Assembly (NCBI RefSeq): GCF_017592545.1
Contig: NZ_JAGFOA010000004.1
Span: 124,001-188,000 of the forward strand
Length of the DNA stretch: 64,000 nucleotides
Origin: Microbacterium stercoris
GTDB lineage: Bacteria > Actinomycetota > Actinomycetes > Actinomycetales > Microbacteriaceae
Direction: 5' to 3'
Part shown: positions 1 through 8,377 of the stretch, piece after piece
Layout of the letters: the number at the start of each line of letters is the position of its first letter
How positions within the stretch are numbered: the first letter of the stretch is position 1
Translations under genes and position numbers: made by a program
The notes under the pieces: model-generated
Seen by the model: only the letters and a program-made list of their open reading frames with translations
Told to the model about the DNA's origin: nothing
Databases searched by the model: none

Positions 1-124
1 TTGCTGATCCGCTTTCGTCGCTCTGCTGCAGGGGAGCCGAGGATCCGTATGGATCTCACGACACGAGCTTCTTACTTTTTCTTGATGCGATCGGCCTGCT
101 GCGGTCGCAGGAAGTGACACAGAG

Positions 125-469
125 ATGCACATTCTCGACAGCGTCGACGCGGCCTCGCTGCGCTCCGACATCCCGGCCTTCGGCCCCGGTGACACCATCA
201 AGGTGCACGTCAACATCATCGAGGGCTCGCGCTCGCGCATCCAGGTGTTCCAGGGTGTCGTCATCGGCCGCCAGGGCGACGGCGTCCGTGAGACCTTCAC
301 GGTCCGCAAGATCAGCTTCCAGGTCGGCGTCGAGCGCATCTTCCCGGTGCACTCGCCGGTCATCGACAAGATCGAGGTCGTGACCCGCGGTGACGTGCGT
401 CGCGCCAAGCTGTACTACCTGCGCAACCTGCGTGGCAAGAAGGCGAAGATCAAGGAGAAGCGCGGCTGA
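125..469 (+). CDS. rplS: 50S ribosomal protein L19
   Basis: L19 sits at the 30S-50S interface of the ribosome. The 114-residue product has the full family length. It shows the conserved [14 protein letters not shown] opening, the [12 protein letters not shown] and [20 protein letters not shown] core, and the basic tail [19 protein letters not shown]. The ATG is preceded by an AGGAAG-like ribosome site about ten bases upstream. A strong hairpin follows 15 bases after the stop, so it is transcribed separately from lepB downstream. The only in-window upstream sequence (1-124) carries no gene; it may be part of the mRNA leader. Confidence 0.98.
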   Translation: MHILDSVDAASLRSDIPAFGPGDTIKVHVNIIEGSRSRIQVFQGVVIGRQGDGVRETFTVRKISFQVGVERIFPVHSPVIDKIEVVTRGDVRRAKLYYLRNLRGKKAKIKEKRG

Positions 470-484
470 ATCAGCCCGTCTCCC

Positions 485-520
485 GAGAACCCCGCGATCC
501 GCACGGATCGCGGGGTTCTC
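485..520 (+). terminator. Intrinsic terminator of rplS
   Basis: A perfect 16-bp stem (485-500 paired with 505-520) closes on a GCAC tetraloop just after the rplS stop. Only a short T-rich stretch follows, as is usual in GC-rich actinobacteria. Confidence 0.9.
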
Positions 521-657
521 TGCATCACCGCTGGGCCGACGGCTTCGGAAGTGCTGGAGATCGTCTGTCCACCGGCACGCCGCGTCGGTCGCCGGGCTCC
601 TGATATGCCACCCTGGCTTGAGCGCCCGTGACGGGCGCGCACGTGTTGAAGGAACCC

Positions 658-1440
658 ATGAGCACCGATCTCCCCGAGTCTGCGGCCCCCCTCTACCGGC
701 GCAGTCGCCGCGAGGCCGAGTCGGCGTCGCGCGAGGCGCGGCGCACCCGCGGCTGGGTCTCCTTCCTGAGAGACGTCATCGTCATCGTGATCATCGCGGT
801 GCTCGTGTCCTTCCTGGTGAAGACCTTCGTCGTGCGCTCTTTCTTCATCCCGTCCGCATCGATGGAGGACACGCTCGTCATCGACGACCGCATCCTCGTC
901 GACGAGCTCACGCCCAACTGGACGGGCTACTCGCACGGTGACGTCGTCGTGTTCCGCGACCCGGGAGGCTGGCTGCCGCCCACACCCGCGCCCGACCTCA
1001 ACCCGTTCCAGTCAGGCGTCGATTGGTTGCTGGGCCTCGTGGGTCTGTCGATGACCGACCAGGACGATCACCTCGTCAAGCGCATCATCGGGCTGCCGGG
1101 CGATCACGTGGTGTGCTGCAATGCGCTCGGACAGATGTCGATCAACGGCGTGCCGGTGGACGAGCTCGGCTTCATCAAGCTCCCCGCCGGCTCGACGGAG
1201 GCGTCGAAGGTGCCGTTCGATGTCACGGTGCCCGAGGGGCGCCTCTGGGTGATGGGCGACAACCGCAACAACTCGCAGGACTCCCGCTTCAACACCGATC
1301 AGCCGGGGGAGGGCTTCGTCCCTCTCGACAACGTGGTAGGCAAGGTGTTCCTGCGCACGTGGCCGTTCGACCGATTCGGCGCGATCGACGGACAGCCCGA
1401 CGTCTTCGCGGGGGTGCCCGCTTCGGAGGACGTGGGCTGA
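658..1440 (+). CDS. lepB: Signal peptidase I
   Basis: Membrane-anchored S26 peptidase that removes signal peptides from secreted proteins. The 260-residue product has a cytoplasmic basic N-terminus, one transmembrane helix at about residues 39-58, the catalytic-serine box IPSASMEDTL (Ser68), the general-base lysine in DDHLVKRIIGLPGD (Lys141), and the GDNRNNSQDSR box near the C-terminus. I chose the ATG at 658 because GAAGGA lies just ahead of it; a GTG at 628 would add ten residues with no ribosome site. Its stop overlaps the rnhB start, so the two are translationally coupled. Confidence 0.95.
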   Translation: MSTDLPESAAPLYRRSRREAESASREARRTRGWVSFLRDVIVIVIIAVLVSFLVKTFVVRSFFIPSASMEDTLVIDDRILVDELTPNWTGYSHGDVVVFRDPGGWLPPTPAPDLNPFQSGVDWLLGLVGLSMTDQDDHLVKRIIGLPGDHVVCCNALGQMSINGVPVDELGFIKLPAGSTEASKVPFDVTVPEGRLWVMGDNRNNSQDSRFNTDQPGEGFVPLDNVVGKVFLRTWPFDRFGAIDGQPDVFAGVPASEDVG

Positions 1441-2099
1441 TGGCCGTCGCCGTTCCCACGCTCTCCCTCGAGCGTCGCCTGCTGAAGGAGACGCCGCTTG
1501 TCTTCGCATGCGATGAGGTCGGCCGGGGCGCGCTCGCAGGCCCCGTCGCGGTAGGCGCTTCCGTCGTGGACGCAGCCTCGGCGCGCCGACGTGTGCCGGT
1601 GGGGCTTCGGGATTCGAAGCTCGTCCCCGAGCCGAAGCGTGCGGACGTCGCCGCTCGGGCCGCCGGCTGGGTGCTCGCCAGCGCGGTCGGGTGGGCGACC
1701 GCCGCGGAGATCGACGAGGTCGGCATCATCCGCGCGCTCGGCCTCGCCGCCGTCCGGGCGCTCGCCGGTCTCGAGGAGCAGGGCTTCGCGGCGGCCGCCG
1801 GTGTCGTGCTGCTGGATGGCAACTACGACTACATCAACCCCGTCTCCCCGTCGCGATTGGCGGTACGACCTGTCATCAAGGCCGATCGCGACTGCGCTTC
1901 GGCCTCGGCGGCGTCCGTGATCGCCAAGGTGGCTCGCGACACGCACATGGTGGGCCTGCACGACGACCATCCGGCGTACGAATGGTCGAGCAACAAGGGT
2001 TACGCGAGCCCCACCCATCGGGCCGCGATCCGCGAGGTCGGGCTGAGCTCCCATCATCGCCAGTCGTGGGCGATCGCCGACGCCCCCACCCTGTTCTGA
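1440..2099 (+). CDS. rnhB: Ribonuclease HII
   Basis: Cleaves RNA in RNA-DNA hybrids and starts ribonucleotide excision from DNA. The 219-residue product shows the type-2 RNase H signature ACDEVGRGALAGPV (catalytic Asp25, Glu26), the LDGNYDY acidic box and the late KADRDCASASAASVIAKV box. The ATG shares its A with the lepB TGA. The next gene, dprA, is convergent, with only three bases between the two stop codons. Confidence 0.95.
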   Translation: MAVAVPTLSLERRLLKETPLVFACDEVGRGALAGPVAVGASVVDAASARRRVPVGLRDSKLVPEPKRADVAARAAGWVLASAVGWATAAEIDEVGIIRALGLAAVRALAGLEEQGFAAAAGVVLLDGNYDYINPVSPSRLAVRPVIKADRDCASASAASVIAKVARDTHMVGLHDDHPAYEWSSNKGYASPTHRAAIREVGLSSHHRQSWAIADAPTLF

Positions 2100-2102
2100 C
2101 AC

Positions 2103-3308
2103 TCATCCCTCTCGAACCAGCCGCCAGCCGTCGACGGATGCCTCGGCACGACCCTCCAGCGCAAGCAGGCCCAGCTGAGCCTGAACCTCGGCGAGGGACA
2201 GACCGGATCGGCGAGCGACGTCGTCGAGCGTGCGCCATGCGCGCACCCCGAGCGCGTCGCGCACGCGGATGGCGTCCGGATGCGGGCGGTCCTCGCCGCG
2301 GCGGTCGCCGCCCGTGTCCCAGTCGCCGATGAGCTCGAGCACGTCGGTCGGCCGAGTGATGCACGTCGCGTCGAACTCACGCAGCAGCCGATGGCAGCCC
2401 TCTGACGTCGAGCTCGTCACCGGCCCCGGCACGGCGCCCAGCGGCCGCCCGAGCGCTGCGGCGTGCCCCGCGGTGTTCAGTGAGCCGCTGCGCCAGCCGG
2501 CCTCCACGACGACCGTCGCCGCAGCAGCGGCGGCGATGAGGCGGTTGCGCTGGAGGAAACGCCACTTCGTGGGCGGCCCGCCCGGAGCGACCTCGCTGAC
2601 CACGGCCCCCTGGTCGGCGATGCGCTGGAACAGATTCGCGTGGGCGGCGGGATACACGCGGTCGGCGCCACCCGCGACGAACGCGACGGTCGTGCCGCCT
2701 GCCCCGAGAGCCGCACGATGCGCCGCTCCGTCCACGCCGTAGGCGCCCCCGGAGACGATCGCCACTCCACCGTCCACGAGATCGGCGGCGAGCGCGCCGG
2801 CCACGTGCTCGCCGTAGGGTGTGGCAGCGCGTGCGCCGACGAGGGCTGCGGACCTCTCGGTGGAAGAGAGCGCCGCCGCGTCGCCGCGCACCCACAGGGC
2901 GAGGGGCCGGTGTGCGCCGAGGTCGTCCACACGCGCGGGCCATCCGGCCCCCTCGGGAGCGAGCAACGTGAGAGCGCTGCGCGCCGCTGCACGGGCGACG
3001 TCGGCGATCATGGGCGGATGCAGCCGGGGCTGCCAGCGTTTCGACATGTCCACCAGGTCGCGCGCGAGCACGCCCTGGATCTCCGGGACGGGCAGGCCGG
3101 CGACGACGTCCTCCACGATCCGCAACGCGGCGGCAGGTCCGCACTCGCTGATGAGCGCGCCCGCGGTCGCCTCACCGGGCTCGGACAGCACGCTCCATGC
3201 CAGGCGGGCGGCGAGGCCCTCCGGATCCTCGACCGGGGACGATATCCGCGCGGCTGCCGCCCGCAGACCCGGGTCGTCGAGCACGCTCGGCGGTCGCTTC
3301 GCGGTCAT
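2103..3308 (-). CDS. dprA: DNA-processing protein DprA
   Basis: DprA loads RecA on incoming single-stranded DNA in transformation; in bacteria without known competence its role is less clear. The 401-residue product has the Rossmann-like DprA fold with the GARAATPYGEHVA and SGGAYGVDGAAHRAAL boxes, the FLQRNRLIAA and GSLNTAGHAAALGRP boxes, and a C-terminal winged-helix (DprA-WH) of about 60 residues. The ATG overlaps the comM stop (ATGA), which rules out the longer upstream-extended reading. It is the last gene of the yraN-comM-dprA set. Confidence 0.93.
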   Translation of the reverse strand: MTAKRPPSVLDDPGLRAAAARISSPVEDPEGLAARLAWSVLSEPGEATAGALISECGPAAALRIVEDVVAGLPVPEIQGVLARDLVDMSKRWQPRLHPPMIADVARAAARSALTLLAPEGAGWPARVDDLGAHRPLALWVRGDAAALSSTERSAALVGARAATPYGEHVAGALAADLVDGGVAIVSGGAYGVDGAAHRAALGAGGTTVAFVAGGADRVYPAAHANLFQRIADQGAVVSEVAPGGPPTKWRFLQRNRLIAAAAAATVVVEAGWRSGSLNTAGHAAALGRPLGAVPGPVTSSTSEGCHRLLREFDATCITRPTDVLELIGDWDTGGDRRGEDRPHPDAIRVRDALGVRAWRTLDDVARRSGLSLAEVQAQLGLLALEGRAEASVDGWRLVREG

Positions 3309-4828
3309 GAGGTGATTCCCTTCTTGAGGAACAGCGCCTGGCCGATCTCGGCGGAGGTGGGGAGGTCGACTCCCGCCAGGTCGGCGAGAGTCCATGCCAC
3401 GCGCAGCACGCGGTCATAGCCGCGGAGGGTGATCGCGCCGCGCTGCAGTGCGCCCTCGAGGGCACGGCGCGCCTCCGCGGCGATCGGCCGGGGGCCCTGA
3501 CGCAGCCAGGCGCCCGGCACCTCCGCGTTCACTCGCCAGGGGGTTCCGGCAAGTCGGGCGGTGGCGCGTTCCCGCGCGTCGGATACGCGGACGCTGGCCT
3601 CTGCGGTGCTGATCACGGGTGAGTCGTCTGCGCGCGACGACGTCACGCGCTGAAGGCGCAGATCGATGTCCATCCGATCGAGCAGCGGCCCGGACAGCTT
3701 GGCGAGGTAGCGGCGGACCACACTCGGCGCGCACGTGCAGGTGCCGCCGCGCACGCCGAACTCCCCGCACGGGCAGGGGTTGGTGGCCAGGACGAGCTGG
3801 AATCGGGCGGGGAACTCGGCACGGAATCCGGCGCGGTGGATCTCGATGCGGCCCTGCTCCAACGGCTGACGCAGCGCGTCGAGCACGCCGCCGGGGGCCT
3901 CCGCCGCTTCGTCGATGAAGAGCACGCCGCGGGAGGCCCGGGCGATCGCACCCGGTCGGGCCGTGCGCGAGCCGCCCCCGATCAGTGCGGCGATGCTCGC
4001 GGAATGGTGGGGTGCCTCGAACGGGGGCGTGCGGTCCAGCGTGGAGATCGTGTGGCCGGCAAGCGAGCGGAGCGACGCGACTTCCAAGGCTGCCTCCTCG
4101 TCGAGTGGGGGAAGGATCCCCGGAAGCCGTTGCGCCAGCATCGTCTTTCCCGCGCCGGGTGGCCCGGACATCAGCAGGTGGTGCCCGCCCGCGGCCGCGA
4201 CGATCAGGGCGTCGACCGCCGCCGGCTGGCCGACGATGTCGGCCAGATCGACGGGATCCGTCGCGGGCGCGGAGGCGGCTTCGCCGGGAACGGGGTCGAG
4301 GTCCGGCACCTCGATGTCCGCTCCGTGCCACCGAGCGACCTCCGGAAGCGACACGGCGCCGAGCACCTCCACGCCCGGCACGAGCCGCGCCTCCGGGAGG
4401 TTCGCGTGCGGCACGACGAAACGCTCGAAGCCGCGGTTCGCCGCCGCGTGCACGGCGGGCAGCACGCCCGGCACCGGGCGCAGCCTGCCGTCGAGTCCGA
4501 GCTCGCCGATGTGCACCGTGCGTGCGAGGGACTCGGCGTTGACGAGCCCGTCGATCGCGAGCGATGCCACGCCGATCGCCAGATCGAACCCCGTGCCCTG
4601 TTTCGGGAGACCCGCAGGGGAGAGGTTGACTGTGACGCGACGGTCGGGCAGGCGCATGTCGCTGTTCTCGCAGGCGTTGAGCACCCGCCGCTGCGCCTCG
4701 GCCAGCGCCTTGTCCCCAAGACCGATGATGCGGAACTCCGGCTTCTGCGCGGTGACGTCCGCCTCGACCTCGACGAGCTCTCCGCGCAGACCCGTCAGGG
4801 CCACGGCCCAGGTGCGCGCGACCCTCAT
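3305..4828 (-). CDS. comM: YifB/ComM-type Mg-chelatase-like AAA+ ATPase
   Basis: ComM is a AAA+ helicase that promotes branch migration of donor DNA in transformation. The 507-residue product has an N-terminal Lon-protease-like domain, a Walker A box GPPGAGKTMLAQRLPGI, a Walker B box GVLFIDEAAE, the CPCGEFG cysteine box and a C-terminal Mg-chelatase domain. The ATG at 4828 overlaps the yraN stop (ATGA). The neighbours yraN and dprA fit a conserved DNA-handling cluster. No pilus or ComEC genes are in view, so active competence cannot be claimed. Confidence 0.93.
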   Translation of the reverse strand: MRVARTWAVALTGLRGELVEVEADVTAQKPEFRIIGLGDKALAEAQRRVLNACENSDMRLPDRRVTVNLSPAGLPKQGTGFDLAIGVASLAIDGLVNAESLARTVHIGELGLDGRLRPVPGVLPAVHAAANRGFERFVVPHANLPEARLVPGVEVLGAVSLPEVARWHGADIEVPDLDPVPGEAASAPATDPVDLADIVGQPAAVDALIVAAAGGHHLLMSGPPGAGKTMLAQRLPGILPPLDEEAALEVASLRSLAGHTISTLDRTPPFEAPHHSASIAALIGGGSRTARPGAIARASRGVLFIDEAAEAPGGVLDALRQPLEQGRIEIHRAGFRAEFPARFQLVLATNPCPCGEFGVRGGTCTCAPSVVRRYLAKLSGPLLDRMDIDLRLQRVTSSRADDSPVISTAEASVRVSDARERATARLAGTPWRVNAEVPGAWLRQGPRPIAAEARRALEGALQRGAITLRGYDRVLRVAWTLADLAGVDLPTSAEIGQALFLKKGITS

Positions 4829-5187
4829 CGCAGACCCTCGAGGTGCTCGAGAGTGCCATGCCGAGGGTCGGCCCCGATGATGGCGATGGCATCCACGCCG
4901 ACCCGGCCGCGTCGGGCCTTCTCGGGGTGGGCGGCAGCCCACGCGAGCGCGACGTTCCACATCCGCGACAGCTTCGCGTCATCGATGGCCGCGAGCGGGT
5001 GGCCGTACGCGATGCTGCGGCGGGTCTTCACCTCGACGGCGGCGATGCGGGAGCCACGCGCCGCGACGATGTCGATCTCGCCCTGCCTGCAGCGCCAGTT
5101 GCGCGCGAGGATCTCGTACCCCCGCTCGCGCAGGTACGCCGCCGCGCGCTCTTCTCCCGCCCGTCCCAGTTCGTCTTTGCGTGCCAT
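4825..5187 (-). CDS. YraN/UPF0102 endonuclease-like protein
   Basis: A 120-residue UPF0102 protein, the usual family length. It shows the restriction-endonuclease-like core: RAGEERAAAYLRERGYEILARN, then QGEIDIVAARG, then VEVKTRR, which carry the E-D-ExK residues of the PD-(D/E)XK fold. I chose MARKDELG at 5187 as start; upstream residues are arginine- and proline-rich and lack family similarity. It is the first gene of the yraN-comM-dprA run. Its biochemical role in bacteria remains undefined. Confidence 0.9.
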   Translation of the reverse strand: MARKDELGRAGEERAAAYLRERGYEILARNWRCRQGEIDIVAARGSRIAAVEVKTRRSIAYGHPLAAIDDAKLSRMWNVALAWAAAHPEKARRGRVGVDAIAIIGADPRHGTLEHLEGLR

Positions 5188-5318
5188 CTCCCGAGCGTGA
5201 CGGGTCGGGACGAGCCCGAACCGGCGGATCCGCGATCCGGGAGCGGGCCGCTCGGAAACCGGTCCTGTGAACGAGCCAGCCGCGTCGTCACGGGGCGATC
5301 GCGGCCCGTCCGGCGGCA

Positions 5319-5324
5319 TAGGAT
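5319..5324 (+). promoter_or_regulatory. -10 element of the DUF2469 gene
   Basis: TAGGAT ends nine bases before the ATG at 5334, so the mRNA would have almost no leader. Confidence 0.5.
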
Positions 5325-5333
5325 GGACAGACC

Positions 5334-5660
5334 ATGGATGACGAGGTGTTCGACGACTACGACCGCGAACTCGAGCTGGCGCTCTACAAGGAGTACCGCG
5401 ACGTGGTCGGCCAGTTCCAGTACGTGATCGAGACGGAGCGGCGCTTCTACCTCGCGAACGACGTCAGCGTCGTGCGTCATGACACCGAGCACGACTTCTA
5501 CTTCGAGCTGACCATGACGGACGTCTGGGTCTGGGATATCTATCGGGCGGATCGATTCGTGAAGTCGGTGCGTGTGCTCACGTTCAAGGACGTGAACGTC
5601 GAGGAGCTCTCGCGCCGCGATTTCCAGCTGCCCGAAGACCTCTCGCTCGACGGCAAGTAG
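5334..5660 (+). CDS. DUF2469 family protein
   Basis: A 108-residue acidic, aromatic-rich protein highly conserved in actinobacteria and usually found beside rnhB and yraN. It contains the DDYDRELELALYKEYRDVV opening and the FKDVNVEELSRRDFQLPED close. No catalytic motif, signal peptide or membrane segment is visible, so it is probably cytoplasmic. Its function is unknown. Confidence 0.9.
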   Translation: MDDEVFDDYDRELELALYKEYRDVVGQFQYVIETERRFYLANDVSVVRHDTEHDFYFELTMTDVWVWDIYRADRFVKSVRVLTFKDVNVEELSRRDFQLPEDLSLDGK

Positions 5661-5701
5661 CGGGCGCGCGCAGCGACGCCCCGACGGCGGGTCGGACCCT
5701 C

Positions 5702-6634
5702 ATGCTCGCGCGGGAGCGCGAAGCTGGAGGCATGCGGCTGTCACGTGCGATCGAGTCGTTCGCGGAGCACCTCGAGCGGGTGCGCCGACTCTCGCCGGCC
5801 ACCGTGCGCGCCTATCGCAATGATCTGCGCGGTCTCACCGAGGCGTCGGGCGACCCGGATGTGCGCGACGTCGACCTCGAGCAGCTTCGCGAGTGGCTCT
5901 GGCGGGCCACCCAGCACGGCGATGAGCGCTCGACGCTCGCCCGCCGCACGTCGGCCGCGCGCTCCTTCTTCCGCTGGGCGCAGGAGGAGGAGCTGATCGA
6001 CATCGACCCCAGTCTCCGGCTCGTGGCGCCCAAGCGCGGACGCACCCTGCCGCATGTCGCAACGGCCGACGCCCTGCGGGACGTCCTCGACGCCCTGCAG
6101 CAGCGAGCACAGGAGGGGGATCCTGTCGCCCTGCGCGATCACGCGGTTCTCGAGCTCCTCTACGGCTCCGGGGCGCGCGTGTCGGAGCTGTGCGGCCTCG
6201 ACATCGACGATCTCGACCTCGACCGAGCGACCGTGCGTGTCGTCGGCAAAGGCTCGAAGGAGCGGGTCGTGCCCTTCGGCGCCCCCGCGGCGCGCGCGGT
6301 GGGGGCCTACCTGACACGGGCCCGAGACTCCCTCCTCGGTCGCGCGGGGACATCGTCGCCCGCGCTCTTCCTCGGCGTGCGCGGGGGGCGGATCGGCACC
6401 CGCGCGGTCTACGATCTGGTGGCCCGAGAGGTCGGTCCGGCGCTCGGATCGAATGCGGTCGGTCCGCACACGCTCCGCCACTCCGCCGCGACCCACCTCC
6501 TCGACGGCGGCGCCGACCTGCGGGCCGTGCAGGAACTGCTCGGCCATGCGAGCCTCGGCACGACGCAGATCTACACCCACGTGTCCTCGGAGCGTCTCGC
6601 CGCCGCCTATCGGCTGGCGCACCCCCGGGCGTAG
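5702..6634 (+). CDS. xerC: Tyrosine recombinase XerC
   Basis: Resolves chromosome dimers at dif together with XerD. The 310-residue product has an N-terminal core-binding SAM-like domain (about 15-100) and a C-terminal catalytic domain with all the expected residues: Arg in GSGARVSELCGL, Lys in GKGSKERVVPF, His and Arg in HTLRHSAATHLL, His in LLGHASLGTTQ and Tyr in IYTHVS. The start is uncertain: an ATG at 5732 gives 300 residues closer to the family length, but GGAGG lies only one base ahead of it. The M23 gene is convergent, three bases away. Confidence 0.93.
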   Translation: MLAREREAGGMRLSRAIESFAEHLERVRRLSPATVRAYRNDLRGLTEASGDPDVRDVDLEQLREWLWRATQHGDERSTLARRTSAARSFFRWAQEEELIDIDPSLRLVAPKRGRTLPHVATADALRDVLDALQQRAQEGDPVALRDHAVLELLYGSGARVSELCGLDIDDLDLDRATVRVVGKGSKERVVPFGAPAARAVGAYLTRARDSLLGRAGTSSPALFLGVRGGRIGTRAVYDLVAREVGPALGSNAVGPHTLRHSAATHLLDGGADLRAVQELLGHASLGTTQIYTHVSSERLAAAYRLAHPRA

Positions 6635-6637
6635 CGC

Positions 6638-7159
6638 TCAGCAGCAGGGGAGCAGGATCGCGCGGGGCACACCCCCCAGGAGCAGCATCGGATTCACGTA
6701 CTCGCCGTCGAGCCTCACACCCAGATGAAGCGCTCCCGCCTCGACGTGTCCGCCTGCCGCGACGCGACCGACCACCTGACCCCGGTGGACGACGTCGCCG
6801 GGCGAGAGCTCCGATGCGACCGGCTCGAGAGTGGTGACGAGGCCGCCGCCGTGATCGATCGTCACGAGCGGACGGTCGACGACCCGCCCTCGGAAGGCGA
6901 TGACGCCGCCGGCCGGAGCGAGCGCCTCCGCTCCAGGTTCCGCCTTCAGGTCGATGCCGCGGTGCCCGGGCGCGTATGCGTGGGCCGGAGCGGTCCACGG
7001 ACGCACGATGCGCACGCCATCCGCCACTGGCCATCGCCAGGCCTCGGCGGTCTCGATGCGCTGCGGGGAATCCGTTGCGCCACTCGCGGGAGCGGGCGCT
7101 GAGAGCAGCGCCGCGCCGAGCACGAGGGCAGCGAGCAATCGGGGCGGACGAGGAGGCAT
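6638..7159 (-). CDS. Secreted M23 (LytM-like) peptidase domain protein
   Basis: A 173-residue exported protein. It has a signal peptide (PPRPPRLLAALVLGAALL then APAPASGA) followed by a LytM fold. The zinc-ligand box GHRGIDLKA (HxxxD) is intact. The second box, usually HxH, reads ALHLGVRL, so the second histidine, the metal ligand, is kept but the first, the catalytic base in LytM, is alanine. It may therefore be a weak or inactive endopeptidase, or a regulator of other hydrolases. It ends in Cys-Cys. The ATG at 7159 is the one that starts the signal peptide. Confidence 0.85.
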   Translation of the reverse strand: MPPRPPRLLAALVLGAALLSAPAPASGATDSPQRIETAEAWRWPVADGVRIVRPWTAPAHAYAPGHRGIDLKAEPGAEALAPAGGVIAFRGRVVDRPLVTIDHGGGLVTTLEPVASELSPGDVVHRGQVVGRVAAGGHVEAGALHLGVRLDGEYVNPMLLLGGVPRAILLPCC

Positions 7160-7280
7160 GCGCCCAGCGTGCCGGGCTCGACGTCGCGCGGAGGCGCGGG
7201 TCGGCGGTCCGGGAGTCAGCGCCCGGAGTCGGGGGCCTGTGGACGAGCCGCCGCGGCGCGTCGGGCCTGCGCGCCCCTGA

Positions 7281-7481
7281 TACACTGAGAGACGCATCTC
7301 GCATGTCGGGATGACTCCGCGTGCCCAGAGCGACCAGCAGGTCGCGGCATCCACTCCCATCGGTCCCTCGCAGAGGGCGGCAGTGCGCCGGGCACCAGGC
7401 TCGCAGATCGTCGATCCGCGAGAAAAAACCGCAATGGCAGGAAGCCGGCTCGGCCGACCCTGCCCGAATGAAGGAGAGACC
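7281..7481 (+). promoter_or_regulatory. rpsB promoter and long mRNA leader
   Basis: The 322 bases between the M23 gene and rpsB contain no gene. TACACT at 7281-7286 is a good -10, which would give a leader of about 190 bases. The leader contains a perfect 6-bp hairpin (7330-7335 with 7340-7345, AGCA loop). A GGAGAGA-type ribosome site lies just before the rpsB ATG. A leader this long before rpsB is compatible with S2 autoregulation, but I did not recognise a known motif. Confidence 0.55.
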
Positions 7482-8330
7482 ATGGCTGTGGTCACCATCC
7501 GCCAGCTGCTCGACAGCGGCGTCCACTTCGGTCACCAGACGCGTCGCTGGAACCCGAAGGTGAAGCGCTTCATCCTCACGGAGCGCTCGGGCATCCACAT
7601 CATCGACCTGCAGCAGTCGCTCGGCTACATCGACAAGGCCTACGACTTCGTCAAGGAGACCGTCGCCCGCGGCGGCACCGTGCTCTTCGTCGGAACGAAG
7701 AAGCAGGCCCAGGAGGTGCTCGCCGAGCAGGCGACCCGCGTCGGCCAGCCCTACGTGAACGAGCGCTGGCTCGGTGGTCTGCTGACCAACTTCCAGACCG
7801 TGTCGAAGCGCCTCGCGCGCATGAAGGAGCTCGAGGAGCTCGACTTCAACGACCCGGCCGGCACCGGCTTCACCAAGAAGGAGCTGCTGCTCAAGAAGCG
7901 CGAGCTCGACAAGCTGCACAAGTCGCTCGGCGGCATCCGCAACCTGACCCGCACCCCCTCGGCGCTGTGGGTCGTCGACGCCAAGCGCGAGCACCTCGCC
8001 ATCGACGAGGCCAAGAAGCTCGGCATCCCCGTCATCGGCATCCTGGACACCAACGTCGACCCCGACGACCTCCAGTTCCCGATCCCGGGCAACGACGACG
8101 CCATCCGCTCGGTCGGCCTGCTCACGCGCATCATCGCCGACGCCGCGGCCGAGGGCCTGCAGCAGAAGCACAACCCCGAGGGTGACGCCGAGCCCCTGGC
8201 CGAGTGGGAGCAGGAGCTCCTCGAGACGCCGGCCGCCGAGGTTGAGGCGCCCGCCGCCGAGGCTCCCGCCGCCGAGGCGCCCGCCGAGGTCGAGGCCCCG
8301 GCCGAGGCCACCGAGTCCACCGAGAAGTAA
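7482..8330 (+). CDS. rpsB: 30S ribosomal protein S2
   Basis: The 282-residue product starts [19 protein letters not shown] and carries the S2 landmarks [33 protein letters not shown] and [15 protein letters not shown]. The last 50 residues are a low-complexity Ala-Glu-Pro tail, an extension beyond the S2 core often seen in actinobacteria. AAGGAGAGA precedes the ATG. It is followed after 47 bases by tsf in the usual rpsB-tsf operon. The gap holds a 16-base palindrome (8338-8353) without a T tract. Confidence 0.98.
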   Translation: MAVVTIRQLLDSGVHFGHQTRRWNPKVKRFILTERSGIHIIDLQQSLGYIDKAYDFVKETVARGGTVLFVGTKKQAQEVLAEQATRVGQPYVNERWLGGLLTNFQTVSKRLARMKELEELDFNDPAGTGFTKKELLLKKRELDKLHKSLGGIRNLTRTPSALWVVDAKREHLAIDEAKKLGIPVIGILDTNVDPDDLQFPIPGNDDAIRSVGLLTRIIADAAAEGLQQKHNPEGDAEPLAEWEQELLETPAAEVEAPAAEAPAAEAPAEVEAPAEATESTEK

Positions 8331-8377
8331 GTCGCCTGGATCCGATCGGATCCACCGAACCTGAGGAGCCAGTACCA

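Noticed and set aside
40..124. A named L19 leader regulatory RNA
   Set aside because: Only a 5-bp stem is visible and the upstream part is outside the window, so a structured leader cannot be supported.
8338..8353. The 16-base palindrome between rpsB and tsf as a terminator or operator
   Set aside because: It has no T tract, rpsB and tsf are normally co-transcribed, and GGATCC-type palindromes arise easily in this GC-rich context.
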